A stretch of 64,000 nucleotides of DNA from Bacteroidota bacterium (GTDB lineage: Bacteria > Bacteroidota > Bacteroidia > Bacteroidales > Bacteroidaceae). The notes beneath the pieces were generated by a model that worked only from the letters and a program-made list of their open reading frames with translations, searched no databases and was not told the origin of the DNA. The translations under genes and the position numbers were made by a program. The first letter of the stretch is position 1. Every line of letters starts with the position of its first letter. Location of the stretch: the NCBI GenBank assembly GCA_023426145.1, contig JAFABG010000003.1:86247-150246 (forward strand), read 5' to 3'. Shown piece by piece: positions 10,142 to 20,115 of this stretch.

Positions 10142-13100
10142 ATGAAAAGCCGACTGAAACAACAAATATTTGCATTTTCTTTATTGGCATGTACTGCTAT
10201 ATCTCCTACGCATGCAGGTCAGACACCTTCCCTCCGTGATAAATTTCAGCATCCATCAGACGAGGCAAAACCTTGGACCTTTTGGTATTGGATGTATGGT
10301 GCGGTATCCAAAGAAGGAATAACTGCAGATCTAGAAGCTATGAAGCACGCTGGATTGGGCGGAACATACCTTATGCCTATTAAAGGAGTAGAAGAGGGGC
10401 CTCAATATAAGGGCAAAGCTCAACAGTTGACAGCCGAATGGTGGGATATGGTTCGTTTCAGTATGGAAGAGGCGGACCGATTAGGATTAAAACTTGGCAT
10501 GCACATTTGCGATGGCTTTGCTTTAGCTGGTGGACCATGGACAACACCCAAAGAATCTATGCAAAAGGTGGTTTGGAGTGATACAATTGTTGATGGTGGA
10601 GTAATTAAAGGGTTGCATTTGCCAGAACCTGAAGCTTATGAAGGCTATTATGAGGATATATCTTTATTTGCTTTGCCAATTAAAGATGTGACAGCAGATG
10701 AACTTCCAAACAAAATATCTTGTGTAAATACGGCATTAGGAAATTCAATAGATGCAAATAAGACTGTGAACATGGATCAGTCTGGAGTGATACGGTCATC
10801 TTATCCTTGCTACATTCAATATGAATATGCACAACCTTTCACCTGTCGCAATATAGAAATTGTACTGAATGGTAATAATTATCAAGCGCATCGTTTAAAA
10901 GTAATGGCAAGTGAGGATGGTGTACATTACCGTTTTGTGAAACAGCTTATTCCTGCTCGTCAAGGTTGGCAAAATACTGATGAGAACTCCACACATAGCA
11001 TACCAGCTACAACCGCTCGCTACTTCCGATTTTATTGGACACCCGAAGGTAGTGAACCTGGCAGTGAAGATATGGATGCCGCAAAATGGAAGCCTAATTT
11101 GAAAATTAAGGAGCTTCGTTTGCATAGAGAAGCTCGATTGAATCAATGGGAAGGTAAAGCTGGATTGGTGTGGCGAGTAGCATCTTCAACTCCGAAAAAT
11201 GAAATAGGAAAAGACGATTGCTTTCAACTGTCACAAGTCATAAATCTCACAGATTTATACAAATCAAAGAATGGTGCTGATTATAAAACAAAATTATTAA
11301 CAGCTAAACTACCAAAAGGGAAGTGGAAACTTTTGCGCATGGGGCATACTTCTACCGGGCATACAAACGCTACAGCTGGAGGAGGTAAAGGGTTAGAGTG
11401 TGATAAGTTTAATCCGGTTACTGTACGCAAACAATTTGATAACTGGTTTGCACAAGCTTTTGAAAAAACCAACCCTCAAGTTGCACGTCGAGTATTGAAA
11501 TATATGCATGTCGACAGCTGGGAATGTGGAAGCCAAAATTGGAGTGCAGGTTTTGCTAAAGAATTCCAAAAGCGACGGGGATATGATCTGATCCCTTATT
11601 TACCATTATTAGCAGGTATCCCAATTGAAAGTGCTGACAAAAGTGAAAAGATATTGCGTGATGTACGTACTACAATTTCAGAACTTATCGTAGATGTATT
11701 CTATCAAGTATTGGCTGAATGTGCAAAAGAATATGATTGTCAATTTTCAGCGGAATGTGTAGCTCCTACAATGGTAAGCGACGGTTTATTGCACTATCAA
11801 AAAGTAGATCTCCCGATGGGGGAATTTTGGTTGAACAGCCCTACTCATGACAAACCGAATGATATGCTTGACGCAGTTAGTGGAGCACATATTTATGGGA
11901 AAAGGATCATTCAAGCTGAAGGATTTACAGAAGTCCGTGGAACATGGGATGAGTATCCTGGTATGCTGAAAACTCTTTTGGATCGTAATTACGCATTAGG
12001 AATCAATCGACTTTTCTATCATGTATATGTCCATAACCCATGGCTTGATAGAAAGCCAGGAATGACATTAGATGGTATCGGGCTCTTTTTCCAACGAGAT
12101 CAAACATGGTGGGACAAAGGGGCTAAGGCTTTTAGCGATTATGTAACTCGATGCCAGTCTTTATTACAATATGGACATCCTGTAACAGACATAGCTGTCT
12201 TTACTGGAGAAGAGATTCCTAGACGTTCTATATTGCCTGAACGTTTAGTTCCATCCTTGCCAGGTTTATTTGGTGCAGATCGAGTTGAGAGCGAACGAAT
12301 TCGATTAGCCAATGAAGGCCAACCCTTACGTGTACGTCCTGTTGGTGTGACGCATTCAGCCAACATGGCTGATCCTGAAAAATGGGTGAATCCCCTTCGT
12401 GGGTATGCTTACGATAGTTTCAATAAAGATGCGTTGCTGCGTTTAGCAGAAGTTGAAAAGGGAAGAATGACTTTACCCGGAGGGGCTAGTTATAAAGTAT
12501 TAGTATTGCCTCTTGCACGTCCAATGAATCCAGATCCTGTAGAACTATCACCGGAAGTGAAGCAAAAAATTGAAGAACTTAAAAAAGCTGGTGTGATAAT
12601 TCCTAGTGTTCCATATTGTGAAGAAGATTTCTCTTCCTATGGTTTAGAAAGGGATCTAATTGTTCCTGAAAATGTGGCATGGACGCATCGTCGTGGTGAT
12701 CTAGGCGATGTTTATTTTATAGCTAATCAGCTCGAAGAGACACGTACCTTTACGGCCAGCATGCGTATCAATGGTGTTAAACCTGAATGTTGGAATCCAG
12801 TAACAGGTGAAATTCAATCGCATGTTACTTATGTACAGAAAAATAATAGAACGGATGTAACGTTAACATTGGCTCCAAATGAATCAGTATTTATTGTATT
12901 TCCAACAGAATCCACTGTGCAAAATGACCTTCCAAAAGGTACGGCTTTAGACTTACCTCTTGACATCAATACGTATACTGTGAATTTTCTTGCAAACGGT
13001 AAAACAGTTGATAGGAAACAACTTTTTGACTGGAGTAAAGATGAAGATGAGCAAATTCGTTATTATAGTGGAACCGCTACTTATAAAACAGTATTTAATT

Positions 13101-13426
13101 GGAATAGGAAATTGAATAAAGTTGAACAAGTATACTTGAACTTAGGTGAAGTTTGTAATTTGGCAACTGTGCGTGTGAATGGAATTGAATGCGGTACAAT
13201 TTGGACGGCACCATATCGTGCTAATATTACAGCTGCAATTAAGAAAGGAATGAATAAGCTCGAAATAGAAGTAACCAATACTTGGGCTAATGCTCTTTTG
13301 GGAGCAGATAGCGGAAAAGCTCCGTTTGAAAAGATCTGGACCAATGCCAACTATCGAAGACAAGAAAAAACGCTCCTTCCGGCTGGACTGATTGGCCCCT
13401 TAAAATTAAGCCTTATAAGTAAGTAA
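10142..13426 (+). CDS. GH106 alpha-L-rhamnosidase
   Basis: A 1094-residue secreted enzyme with signal peptide (ending near THAG) and the GH106 opening PWTFWYWMYGAVS followed by ADLEAMKHAGLGG. Two Glu stand in conserved contexts: E461 in DSWECGSQNW and E593 in QAEGFTEVRG. From memory, the structurally characterised GH106 enzyme BT0986 of B. thetaiotaomicron uses Glu461 and Glu593, so the numbering matches exactly and suggests an orthologue. BT0986 acts on RG-II rhamnose. The C-terminal part carries the beta-sandwich with VRVNGIECGTIWTAPYR. It heads a run of four same-strand genes (GH106, esterase, DUF5703, GH2). This is the best single indicator that the locus targets RG-II. Confidence 0.92.
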   Translation: MKSRLKQQIFAFSLLACTAISPTHAGQTPSLRDKFQHPSDEAKPWTFWYWMYGAVSKEGITADLEAMKHAGLGGTYLMPIKGVEEGPQYKGKAQQLTAEWWDMVRFSMEEADRLGLKLGMHICDGFALAGGPWTTPKESMQKVVWSDTIVDGGVIKGLHLPEPEAYEGYYEDISLFALPIKDVTADELPNKISCVNTALGNSIDANKTVNMDQSGVIRSSYPCYIQYEYAQPFTCRNIEIVLNGNNYQAHRLKVMASEDGVHYRFVKQLIPARQGWQNTDENSTHSIPATTARYFRFYWTPEGSEPGSEDMDAAKWKPNLKIKELRLHREARLNQWEGKAGLVWRVASSTPKNEIGKDDCFQLSQVINLTDLYKSKNGADYKTKLLTAKLPKGKWKLLRMGHTSTGHTNATAGGGKGLECDKFNPVTVRKQFDNWFAQAFEKTNPQVARRVLKYMHVDSWECGSQNWSAGFAKEFQKRRGYDLIPYLPLLAGIPIESADKSEKILRDVRTTISELIVDVFYQVLAECAKEYDCQFSAECVAPTMVSDGLLHYQKVDLPMGEFWLNSPTHDKPNDMLDAVSGAHIYGKRIIQAEGFTEVRGTWDEYPGMLKTLLDRNYALGINRLFYHVYVHNPWLDRKPGMTLDGIGLFFQRDQTWWDKGAKAFSDYVTRCQSLLQYGHPVTDIAVFTGEEIPRRSILPERLVPSLPGLFGADRVESERIRLANEGQPLRVRPVGVTHSANMADPEKWVNPLRGYAYDSFNKDALLRLAEVEKGRMTLPGGASYKVLVLPLARPMNPDPVELSPEVKQKIEELKKAGVIIPSVPYCEEDFSSYGLERDLIVPENVAWTHRRGDLGDVYFIANQLEETRTFTASMRINGVKPECWNPVTGEIQSHVTYVQKNNRTDVTLTLAPNESVFIVFPTESTVQNDLPKGTALDLPLDINTYTVNFLANGKTVDRKQLFDWSKDEDEQIRYYSGTATYKTVFNWNRKLNKVEQVYLNLGEVCNLATVRVNGIECGTIWTAPYRANITAAIKKGMNKLEIEVTNTWANALLGADSGKAPFEKIWTNANYRRQEKTLLPAGLIGPLKLSLISK

Positions 13427-13474
13427 GACATCTTTTTATCTGTTTGAATTGTTATTAATATAAAATATGTGGGA

Positions 13475-14908
13475 ATGAAAAGTTCAATAGTAAAAAAAAG
13501 TACAGTGCTAGCCAGTTTTTTGCTTGCTGCCTGCTTTTCAATGCATGCAGAAGTTAAACTGCCTGCTATTTTCTCTGATGGCATGGTTATGCAACAGCAA
13601 ACACATGCTAACCTTTGGGGAACAGCAACACCAAACAAAAAAGTAACAGTTAGTACTAGTTGGAATAGTAAACAATATTCTGTTACATCAGATAAGAAGG
13701 GAGCATGGAAACTTTCTGTTTTAACTCCAAAGGCAGGTGGCCCTTATTCTATCGTTTTTGATGATGGAACTAAAAAAACGCTTAACAATATTTTAATTGG
13801 CGAATTATGGCTTTGTTCAGGGCAAAGTAATATGGAAATGCCAATGAAAGGTTTTAAAAACCAACCTGTTGAGGATGCAAATATGGATGTTCTTCACAGC
13901 AGTAATTCCAAAATACGATTGTTTACAGTTAAACGTAATTCAACATTTACACCTCAAAATGATGTCGTTGGATCATGGAAAGAAGCTAATCCGGTTAGCG
14001 TTCGTGATTTCAGCGCCACAGCATATTATTTTGGACGTTTAGTCAATGAAATATTAGATGTTCCTGTAGGCTTGGTTGTTGCTGCTTGGGGTGGATCAGC
14101 ATGTGAAGCATGGATGACAGCTGATTGGTTGAAAGCTTTTCCTGACGCTAAAATTCCACAATCTGAGGAAGATATAAAATCGAAAAATAGAACTCCGACT
14201 GTATTATATAATGGTATGCTCCATCCACTTATTGGGATGACAATGAAGGGTGTGATCTGGTATCAAGGAGAAGATAACTGGAATAGAGCACACACTTATG
14301 CAGATATGTTTGCTACACTTATTAATGGTTGGCGTGCTGAATGGAAACAAGGCGATTTTCCTTTCTACTACTGCCAGATTGCACCTTACGACTACGGGAT
14401 TATTACAGAAAAAGGCAAAGAAATAATCAATTCTGCTTATTTACGTGAAGCCCAAGCTCAAGTTGAACATCGAGTAGTCAATAGCGGTATGGCTGTTTTA
14501 CTTGATGCAGGAATGGAAAAAGGTATTCACCCAGCAAAAAAACGAGTAGCTGGTGAACGCTTAGGTTTGCTTGCTCTGACAAAAACATATGGTGTTGAAG
14601 GTGTAAACGGTGAAAGTCCATACTATAAAAGTATGGAGATTCAAAATGATACCATAGTTGTTAGTTTTGAACGTGCTGGGATGTGGATAAGTGGAGTAAA
14701 TTGTTTTGAATCTAAGAATTTTGAAGTAGCGGGGACTGACAAAGTCTTCTATCCTGCTAAAGCATGGATTCAGCGCAGTAAGATGATGGTAAAAAGTGAA
14801 CAAGTACCTCATCCAGTTGCTGTTCGTTACGGATTCAAAAATTATGTTGAAGGGGATGTCTATTGTGATGGATTACCCTTGGGATCATTCCGCTCAGACG
14901 ATTGGTAG
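13475..14908 (+). CDS. Sialate O-acetylesterase-like SGNH esterase
   Basis: A 477-residue protein of the SASA/GDSL-like esterase family, predicted to remove O-acetyl groups from glycans. The start is the ATG at 13475; an upstream in-frame GTG at 13469 adds only two residues. The N-terminus has a signal peptide with a possible lipobox (LLAAC). The nucleophile is S118 in CSGQSNMEMPM. The substrate-loop motif WYQGEDNW and H352 in GIHPAKKR complete the SGNH pattern. RG-II side chains are acetylated, so an esterase fits the neighbouring GH106 and GH2 genes, but the exact acetylated sugar is unknown. It is 48 bp downstream of GH106 and 32 bp before the next gene, consistent with one operon. Confidence 0.88.
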   Translation: MKSSIVKKSTVLASFLLAACFSMHAEVKLPAIFSDGMVMQQQTHANLWGTATPNKKVTVSTSWNSKQYSVTSDKKGAWKLSVLTPKAGGPYSIVFDDGTKKTLNNILIGELWLCSGQSNMEMPMKGFKNQPVEDANMDVLHSSNSKIRLFTVKRNSTFTPQNDVVGSWKEANPVSVRDFSATAYYFGRLVNEILDVPVGLVVAAWGGSACEAWMTADWLKAFPDAKIPQSEEDIKSKNRTPTVLYNGMLHPLIGMTMKGVIWYQGEDNWNRAHTYADMFATLINGWRAEWKQGDFPFYYCQIAPYDYGIITEKGKEIINSAYLREAQAQVEHRVVNSGMAVLLDAGMEKGIHPAKKRVAGERLGLLALTKTYGVEGVNGESPYYKSMEIQNDTIVVSFERAGMWISGVNCFESKNFEVAGTDKVFYPAKAWIQRSKMMVKSEQVPHPVAVRYGFKNYVEGDVYCDGLPLGSFRSDDW

Positions 14909-14940
14909 AATGTATTCCTAATTTTAAGCAAAATAGAAGT

Positions 14941-17262
14941 ATGAAGAAAATTTTTCTAATCATAACAATGGTATTGGTTGGCGTGTCGGCTCTTAGGAGC
15001 CAACATGCCAATGTTGTTTGGAATAGTCCCAGTAGCAACTCTTCCGAATCGATGCCTTGCGGTGGTGGAGATGTTGGAATGAATGTTTGGGTAGAAGGGA
15101 ATGATGTACTATTCTATTTGAGTAGAAGTGGAACATTTGATGAAAGCAATACGCTATTAAAGCAAGGACGCTTCAGGCTGACTCTTTCTCCTAATCCATT
15201 TAATGAAACGAACAACTTCCGACAAGAATTAAAATTGAAAGATGGATATGTTGAAATCTCTTCTAAAGGAACTACCATTGAAATTTGGTCCGATGTTTAT
15301 CATCCTGTTGTTCATGTTGAAGTCACCAGTTCAAAACCTTTAGTAAGCGAAATCTCTTATGAAAATTGGCGTTATAAAGATCGTCCGATTAGAAAAGGTG
15401 AAGGACAACAAAGTTCATATAAATGGGCTCCTCCCAAAGGCTCTGTTACTAAAGCCGACATTGTTACTCCAACAATAAATAGTGATGGGCAAGATGGACT
15501 CCTTTTTTATCATCGTAATGATTCATCTACTGTATTTGATGTTGCAGTTAAGCAACAAGGATTGGAGAAGGTTAAATCAGAACTCATGAATCCCTTAAGG
15601 AACTTAACCTTTGGGGGCTACTTATCTAGCAATAACATCAAATATGTAGGTACTTCAGACGGCATCTATGCTGGCACTGATTACCGCGCTTGGAAATTTA
15701 AATCTAGAAAGAGTACTCGTAAACAACAACTCTACATTGTGCTTCATACTGAGCAGACACAAAAAGTTGAGCAATGGATAGCAAACTTAAAAGTTAAAAA
15801 TGAAAGAATAGCACCCCATGGAAAAATCTCTTCTAAACTTCTGACTGAAGATAGGTATAAAACCCGTACATGGTGGAATGACTTTTGGCAACGCAGTTTT
15901 ATAGAAGCAGACGGTGGAGCAGAAGAGATAACTCGTAATTATTCTCTTTTTCGATATATGTTAGGTTGTAATGCGTACGGCAATACCCCAACAAAGTTTA
16001 ATGGTGGATTGTTTACTTTTGATCCCTGCTATGTTGACTCAAAACAAGCCTTTACTCCTGATTATAGAAAATGGGGAGGGGGCACAATGACCGCACAAAA
16101 TCAACGTCTTGTTTATTGGCCGATGTTAAAAAGTGGAGATTTCGATATGATGCCTTCACAGTTTAATTTTTATAATCGAATGCTGAAGAATGCTGAATTA
16201 AGAAGTCGTGTATATTGGCAACACGACGGGGCATGTTTTAGCGAACAGATCGAGAATTTCGGTTTACCTAATCCCGCTGAGTATGGTTTTAAACGTCCTG
16301 ATTGGTTTGATAAAGGATTAGAATACAATGCTTGGTTAGAATATGAATGGGACACCGTACTTGAATTTTGTCAAATGATATTGGAAACCAAAAATTATGC
16401 CAATAAAGATATAACTCCATATATACCTTTGATTGAAAGTTCACTCACCTTTTTTAATGAGCACTATCAAATGCTTGCGTCGCAGAGGGGAAGAAAAGCC
16501 TTTGATGGAAATGGGCATTTGATCCTTTTCCCAGGATCAGCCTGTGAAACTTATAAGATGACTAATAATGCCACTAGTACAATTGCTGCATTACGTACTG
16601 TGTTAGAAACTTATATTAAAGCTTACCCAGATAAGGATGAGAAATGGAGAAAAATGTTGGAAACGATTCCACCAATTCCTTTACGATATATAGAAGAGGA
16701 GGGGGGAACTAACTTAAAACGCACCATTGCCCCGGCAAAAAGCTGGGAACGTATTAATAACGTTGAGACACCTCAACTTTATCCAGTATTCCCTTGGCGT
16801 ATATATGGAATTGGCAAAGCTGATCTTAAATTAGCTACCGACACTTATTTCTATGATCCAGAAGCTGTTAAATTTCGCTCAACTATAGGCTGGAAACAAG
16901 ATAATATCTGGGCAGCTTGTTTAGGACTAACTCAAGAAGCCCGAACACTGGCTCTACAAAAAATGTCCGACGGTCCTCACCGTTTTCCTGCATTTTGGGG
17001 ACCAGGATATGATTGGACGCCTGATCATAATTGGGGAGGTAGTGGTATGATTGGATTGCAAGAAATGCTTTTGCAAGTGGATGGAGACAAAATTATGTTA
17101 TTTCCCGCTTGGCCAAAAGATTGGAATGTTCATTTTAAACTGCATGCTCCAAATAATACTACTGTTGAAGCGACTCTACAGAGTGGCGAGGTAAAACAAC
17201 TCAAGGTTACCCCTCAAGATCGAAAGAAAGATGTAATAATAATGATAGATAGACATGAATAA
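14941..17262 (+). CDS. DUF5703 family putative glycoside hydrolase
   Basis: The start is the ATG at 14941, which gives a signal peptide (MKKIFLIITMVLVG) in a 773-residue protein; the longer frame from 14902 would overlap the esterase. The N-terminal domain (HANVVWNSPS, MPCGGGDVGMNVW) is of DUF5703 type. The remainder (RYMLGCNAYG, FNGGLFTFDP, PGYDWTPDHNWGG) looks like an alpha/alpha barrel of the GH95/GH65 superfamily kind. Candidate acidic residues lie in GACFSEQIENFG and YDWTPDHN, but I cannot assign catalysis. Its 3' end overlaps the next GH2 start by 8 nt, so translation is likely coupled. Its position between an RG-II-type esterase and GH2 argues for an enzyme cutting an unusual side-chain linkage. 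Confidence 0.8.
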   Translation: MKKIFLIITMVLVGVSALRSQHANVVWNSPSSNSSESMPCGGGDVGMNVWVEGNDVLFYLSRSGTFDESNTLLKQGRFRLTLSPNPFNETNNFRQELKLKDGYVEISSKGTTIEIWSDVYHPVVHVEVTSSKPLVSEISYENWRYKDRPIRKGEGQQSSYKWAPPKGSVTKADIVTPTINSDGQDGLLFYHRNDSSTVFDVAVKQQGLEKVKSELMNPLRNLTFGGYLSSNNIKYVGTSDGIYAGTDYRAWKFKSRKSTRKQQLYIVLHTEQTQKVEQWIANLKVKNERIAPHGKISSKLLTEDRYKTRTWWNDFWQRSFIEADGGAEEITRNYSLFRYMLGCNAYGNTPTKFNGGLFTFDPCYVDSKQAFTPDYRKWGGGTMTAQNQRLVYWPMLKSGDFDMMPSQFNFYNRMLKNAELRSRVYWQHDGACFSEQIENFGLPNPAEYGFKRPDWFDKGLEYNAWLEYEWDTVLEFCQMILETKNYANKDITPYIPLIESSLTFFNEHYQMLASQRGRKAFDGNGHLILFPGSACETYKMTNNATSTIAALRTVLETYIKAYPDKDEKWRKMLETIPPIPLRYIEEEGGTNLKRTIAPAKSWERINNVETPQLYPVFPWRIYGIGKADLKLATDTYFYDPEAVKFRSTIGWKQDNIWAACLGLTQEARTLALQKMSDGPHRFPAFWGPGYDWTPDHNWGGSGMIGLQEMLLQVDGDKIMLFPAWPKDWNVHFKLHAPNNTTVEATLQSGEVKQLKVTPQDRKKDVIIMIDRHE

Positions 17263-19900
17263 AAGAACTTTATTAATTTTATCCGTATTTCTACTGTTGC
17301 TTTCCTTATCAGGAAAGGGGCAAAATTTATATCGTCCTGAAACCTCTGTTGCAGGATTTATTCAGCTTCCCGGTAGTGGACGTCAAGTTTATAACTTTAA
17401 TCCTGGATGGCGCTTTTTCAGAGGTGATGTTCAAGGTGCAGAAGCTATTGATTTTGACGATAGCTCTTGGCAGGTTGTATCAACTCCACACACTGTGGAA
17501 TTAATGCCTGCTGAAGCAAGTGGATGCCGTAATTATCAAGGACCTGCTTGGTATCGCAAACACTTTGTAGTCCCTATGCAAACTAAAGGACATCAAGTCC
17601 TCCTGCATTTTGAAGCCGCAATGGGTAAACAAGTTCTTTATCTCAATGGCAAGCGTGTTCAAGAGCATCTGGGAGGATATTTACCATTTACTCTTGATTT
17701 AACAGCCAATGGAGTGCAAGCTGGCGATTCATGTGTTTTAGCAGTATTAGTTGACAATAGTGATGATAAATCATTTCCTCCAGGAAAGCCACAATATACT
17801 TTAGACTTTGCATACCATGGTGGCATCTATCGTGATGTGTGGATGATTGCTAAATCTATGATCTCAATCACTGATGCTATTGAATCCCAAACTGTAGCAG
17901 GTGGGGGAGTATTTGTACACTTTGATAAAATTAGCGATAAAAGTGCTCAGGTGTTTGTGAAAACTGAAGTTAATAATAGCTCCTCCCGAGCAGAATCTGT
18001 GACTGTAGAAACAACGCTGACTGATGCTTTAGGTACTGTAATTAGACGAGTCTCAGGAAAACTATCGTTAAGAAGTGGGGAAAAAAGATCTATTGAGCAA
18101 AAAATGGAAGTAAAGAACCCTAAGCTTTGGTCTCCAGATCAACCCTATTTATATCGTGTACAATCACGGATCAAAAAAGCAGGAAAATCAATTGATGGAG
18201 GCATTACCCGTATAGGTATTCGATTAGCTGAATTTCGTGGAAAAGATGGTTTTTGGTTAAACGGAAAGCCTTTCGGGCAGCTAATAGGTGCAAATCGCCA
18301 CCAGGACTTTGCTTATGTAGGAAATGCTTTGCCAAATTCTCAGCAATGGCGCGATGCAAAGCGTCTACGAGATGCTGGTTGTACTATAATTCGTGTTGCT
18401 CATTATCCACAAGATCCCTCATTTATGGATGCTTGCGATGAGATGGGACTTTTCGTAATAGTGGCGACTCCTGGATGGCAATATTGGAATAAAGATCCCA
18501 AGTTTGGAGAGTTGGTACATCAAAACACTCGACAAATGATTAGACGTGACCGTAATCATGCGTCCGTTCTAATGTGGGAGCCTATTTTAAATGAGACGCG
18601 CTATCCACTCGATTTTGCATTAAAAGCACTTGAAATCACTCATGAAGAGTATCCCTATCCCGGACGTCCTGTGGCTGCAGCTGATGTACATTCTGCAGGT
18701 GTGAAAGAACATTATGATGTAGTATATGGTTGGCCCGGTGATGACGAGAAGGCTGATAAACCTAAACAATGCATTTTCACCCGCGAATTTGGAGAGAATG
18801 TTGACGATTGGTATGCGCATAACAATAATAATCGAGCAAGCCGAAGCTGGGGAGAACACCCAATGATAGTTCAGGCATTATCTTTAGCTAAAAGCTATGA
18901 TGAGATGTTCCGCACTACCGGTTTATTTATTGGTGGCGCTCAATGGCATCCATTCGATCATCAACGTGGCTATCATCCAGATCCATACTGGGGAGGTATT
19001 TATGATGCTTTTCGCCAAAAAAAATATGCTTATGAAATGTTTCGTAGCCAGTCGCCTGCCAGTCTTCAACATCCATTTGCAGAGAGTGGCCCAATGGTAT
19101 TCATAGCTCACGAAATGACACAATTCTCAGATAATGATGTGGTTGTTTTCAGCAATTGCGATTCTGTCCGTCTCTCAATATATGATGGGACAAAATCTTG
19201 GGTAATGCCTGTGGTTCATGCCAAGGGGCATATGCCAAACGCTCCAGTAATATTTAAAAATGTATGGGACTTTTGGGAAGCACGCGGATATAGTTACACG
19301 CAGAAGAATTGGCAAAAAGTAAATATGGTAGCGGAAGGTATTATTAATGGGAAAGTTGTATGTACACAGAAGAAAATGCCTTCTCGCAGATCAACAAAGC
19401 TTCGTTTACGTGTAGATTATCAGAAAGTCAATCTAGTAGCAGATGGTTCTGATTTTATTGTGTTAATAGCTGAAGTCACTGATGATAATGGGAATGTGCG
19501 TCGATTAGCCAAAGAAAACATAGTCTTCACAATAGAAGGTGAAGGAGAAATAATAGGAGATGCTTCAATTTGTGCAAATCCTCGAGCTGTAGAGTTTGGC
19601 TCCGCTCCTCTATTAGTTCGTTCCACAAGGACGGCAGGGATAATAAAAGTAAAAGCGCATGTGCAATTTGAAGGGATGCAAGCTCCAACTGCTACTGAAA
19701 TAGAGTTTGAAAGCATTCCTGCAGAATTACCATTCTGCTATGAGGCTAGTACTTATAGCTCTAGTGATAAAACTAATTCTTCAATAAAGCTCAATTTACA
19801 ACCCAAAACTGAAGAGAAAAAACAGATGACGGAAGAAGAAAGAAAACGTGTTCTTGATGAAGTAGAACGTCAACAAACTGAGTTCGGAACAATTAAATAA
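17255..19900 (+). CDS. GH2 family glycoside hydrolase with charged C-terminal tail
   Basis: An 881-residue GH2 protein starting at an ATG that overlaps the upstream stop by 8 nt. It has a signal peptide (MNKRTLLILSVFLLLLSLSG), a sugar-binding domain (FAYHGGIYRDVW), and a TIM barrel with GANRHQDFAY, acid/base E447 in EPILNET and nucleophile E511 in FTREFGEN. An Ig-like domain of DUF4982/invasin type follows (residues about 715-830). The last 30 residues are strongly charged (KTEEKKQMTEEERKRVLDEV) and probably form a helix or coiled coil, which is unusual for a GH2. The gene ends the GH106 operon before a terminator. Substrate is unknown; beta-galacturonidase or beta-galactosidase activity would fit an RG-II locus. 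Confidence 0.86.
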   Translation: MNKRTLLILSVFLLLLSLSGKGQNLYRPETSVAGFIQLPGSGRQVYNFNPGWRFFRGDVQGAEAIDFDDSSWQVVSTPHTVELMPAEASGCRNYQGPAWYRKHFVVPMQTKGHQVLLHFEAAMGKQVLYLNGKRVQEHLGGYLPFTLDLTANGVQAGDSCVLAVLVDNSDDKSFPPGKPQYTLDFAYHGGIYRDVWMIAKSMISITDAIESQTVAGGGVFVHFDKISDKSAQVFVKTEVNNSSSRAESVTVETTLTDALGTVIRRVSGKLSLRSGEKRSIEQKMEVKNPKLWSPDQPYLYRVQSRIKKAGKSIDGGITRIGIRLAEFRGKDGFWLNGKPFGQLIGANRHQDFAYVGNALPNSQQWRDAKRLRDAGCTIIRVAHYPQDPSFMDACDEMGLFVIVATPGWQYWNKDPKFGELVHQNTRQMIRRDRNHASVLMWEPILNETRYPLDFALKALEITHEEYPYPGRPVAAADVHSAGVKEHYDVVYGWPGDDEKADKPKQCIFTREFGENVDDWYAHNNNNRASRSWGEHPMIVQALSLAKSYDEMFRTTGLFIGGAQWHPFDHQRGYHPDPYWGGIYDAFRQKKYAYEMFRSQSPASLQHPFAESGPMVFIAHEMTQFSDNDVVVFSNCDSVRLSIYDGTKSWVMPVVHAKGHMPNAPVIFKNVWDFWEARGYSYTQKNWQKVNMVAEGIINGKVVCTQKKMPSRRSTKLRLRVDYQKVNLVADGSDFIVLIAEVTDDNGNVRRLAKENIVFTIEGEGEIIGDASICANPRAVEFGSAPLLVRSTRTAGIIKVKAHVQFEGMQAPTATEIEFESIPAELPFCYEASTYSSSDKTNSSIKLNLQPKTEEKKQMTEEERKRVLDEVERQQTEFGTIK

Positions 19901-19921
19901 GTTTTTGTATATATATTAGCT

Positions 19922-19968
19922 AAATATCCTATTGGGAAAATATCTATCCTAATAGGATATTTAAGTTT
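19922..19968 (+). terminator. Terminator of the GH106 operon
   Basis: A 12-bp stem (19922-19933 with 19951-19962, arm AAATATCCTATT) has a 17-nt loop, then AAGTTTTA. AT-rich and weaker than the others, but placed directly after the last gene of the run. Confidence 0.7.
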
Positions 19969-20073
19969 TATGATGTATGCAAAATGATAGATTATGCATA
20001 CAAAATCACCGCTGAATTAATCTTTCAATGAAGATTAGTACATCTTTACTGCTTTTTATTACCCAAAAAAGAT

Positions 20074-20081
20074 TATCTTTG
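20074..20081 (+). promoter_or_regulatory. Promoter -7 element of the HTCS gene
   Basis: TATCTTTG matches the Bacteroides -7 consensus TAnnTTTG and sits 34 nt before the HTCS start codon. A convincing -33 TTTG is not visible. Confidence 0.65.
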
Positions 20082-20115
20082 ATGAAAGATTTTTTTCTAT
20101 ATAAAACATAATACG

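Noticed and set aside
18253..18441. 62-residue plus-strand frame inside GH2
   Set aside because: It overlaps the catalytic barrel of the GH2 in another frame, with a basic, low-complexity product.
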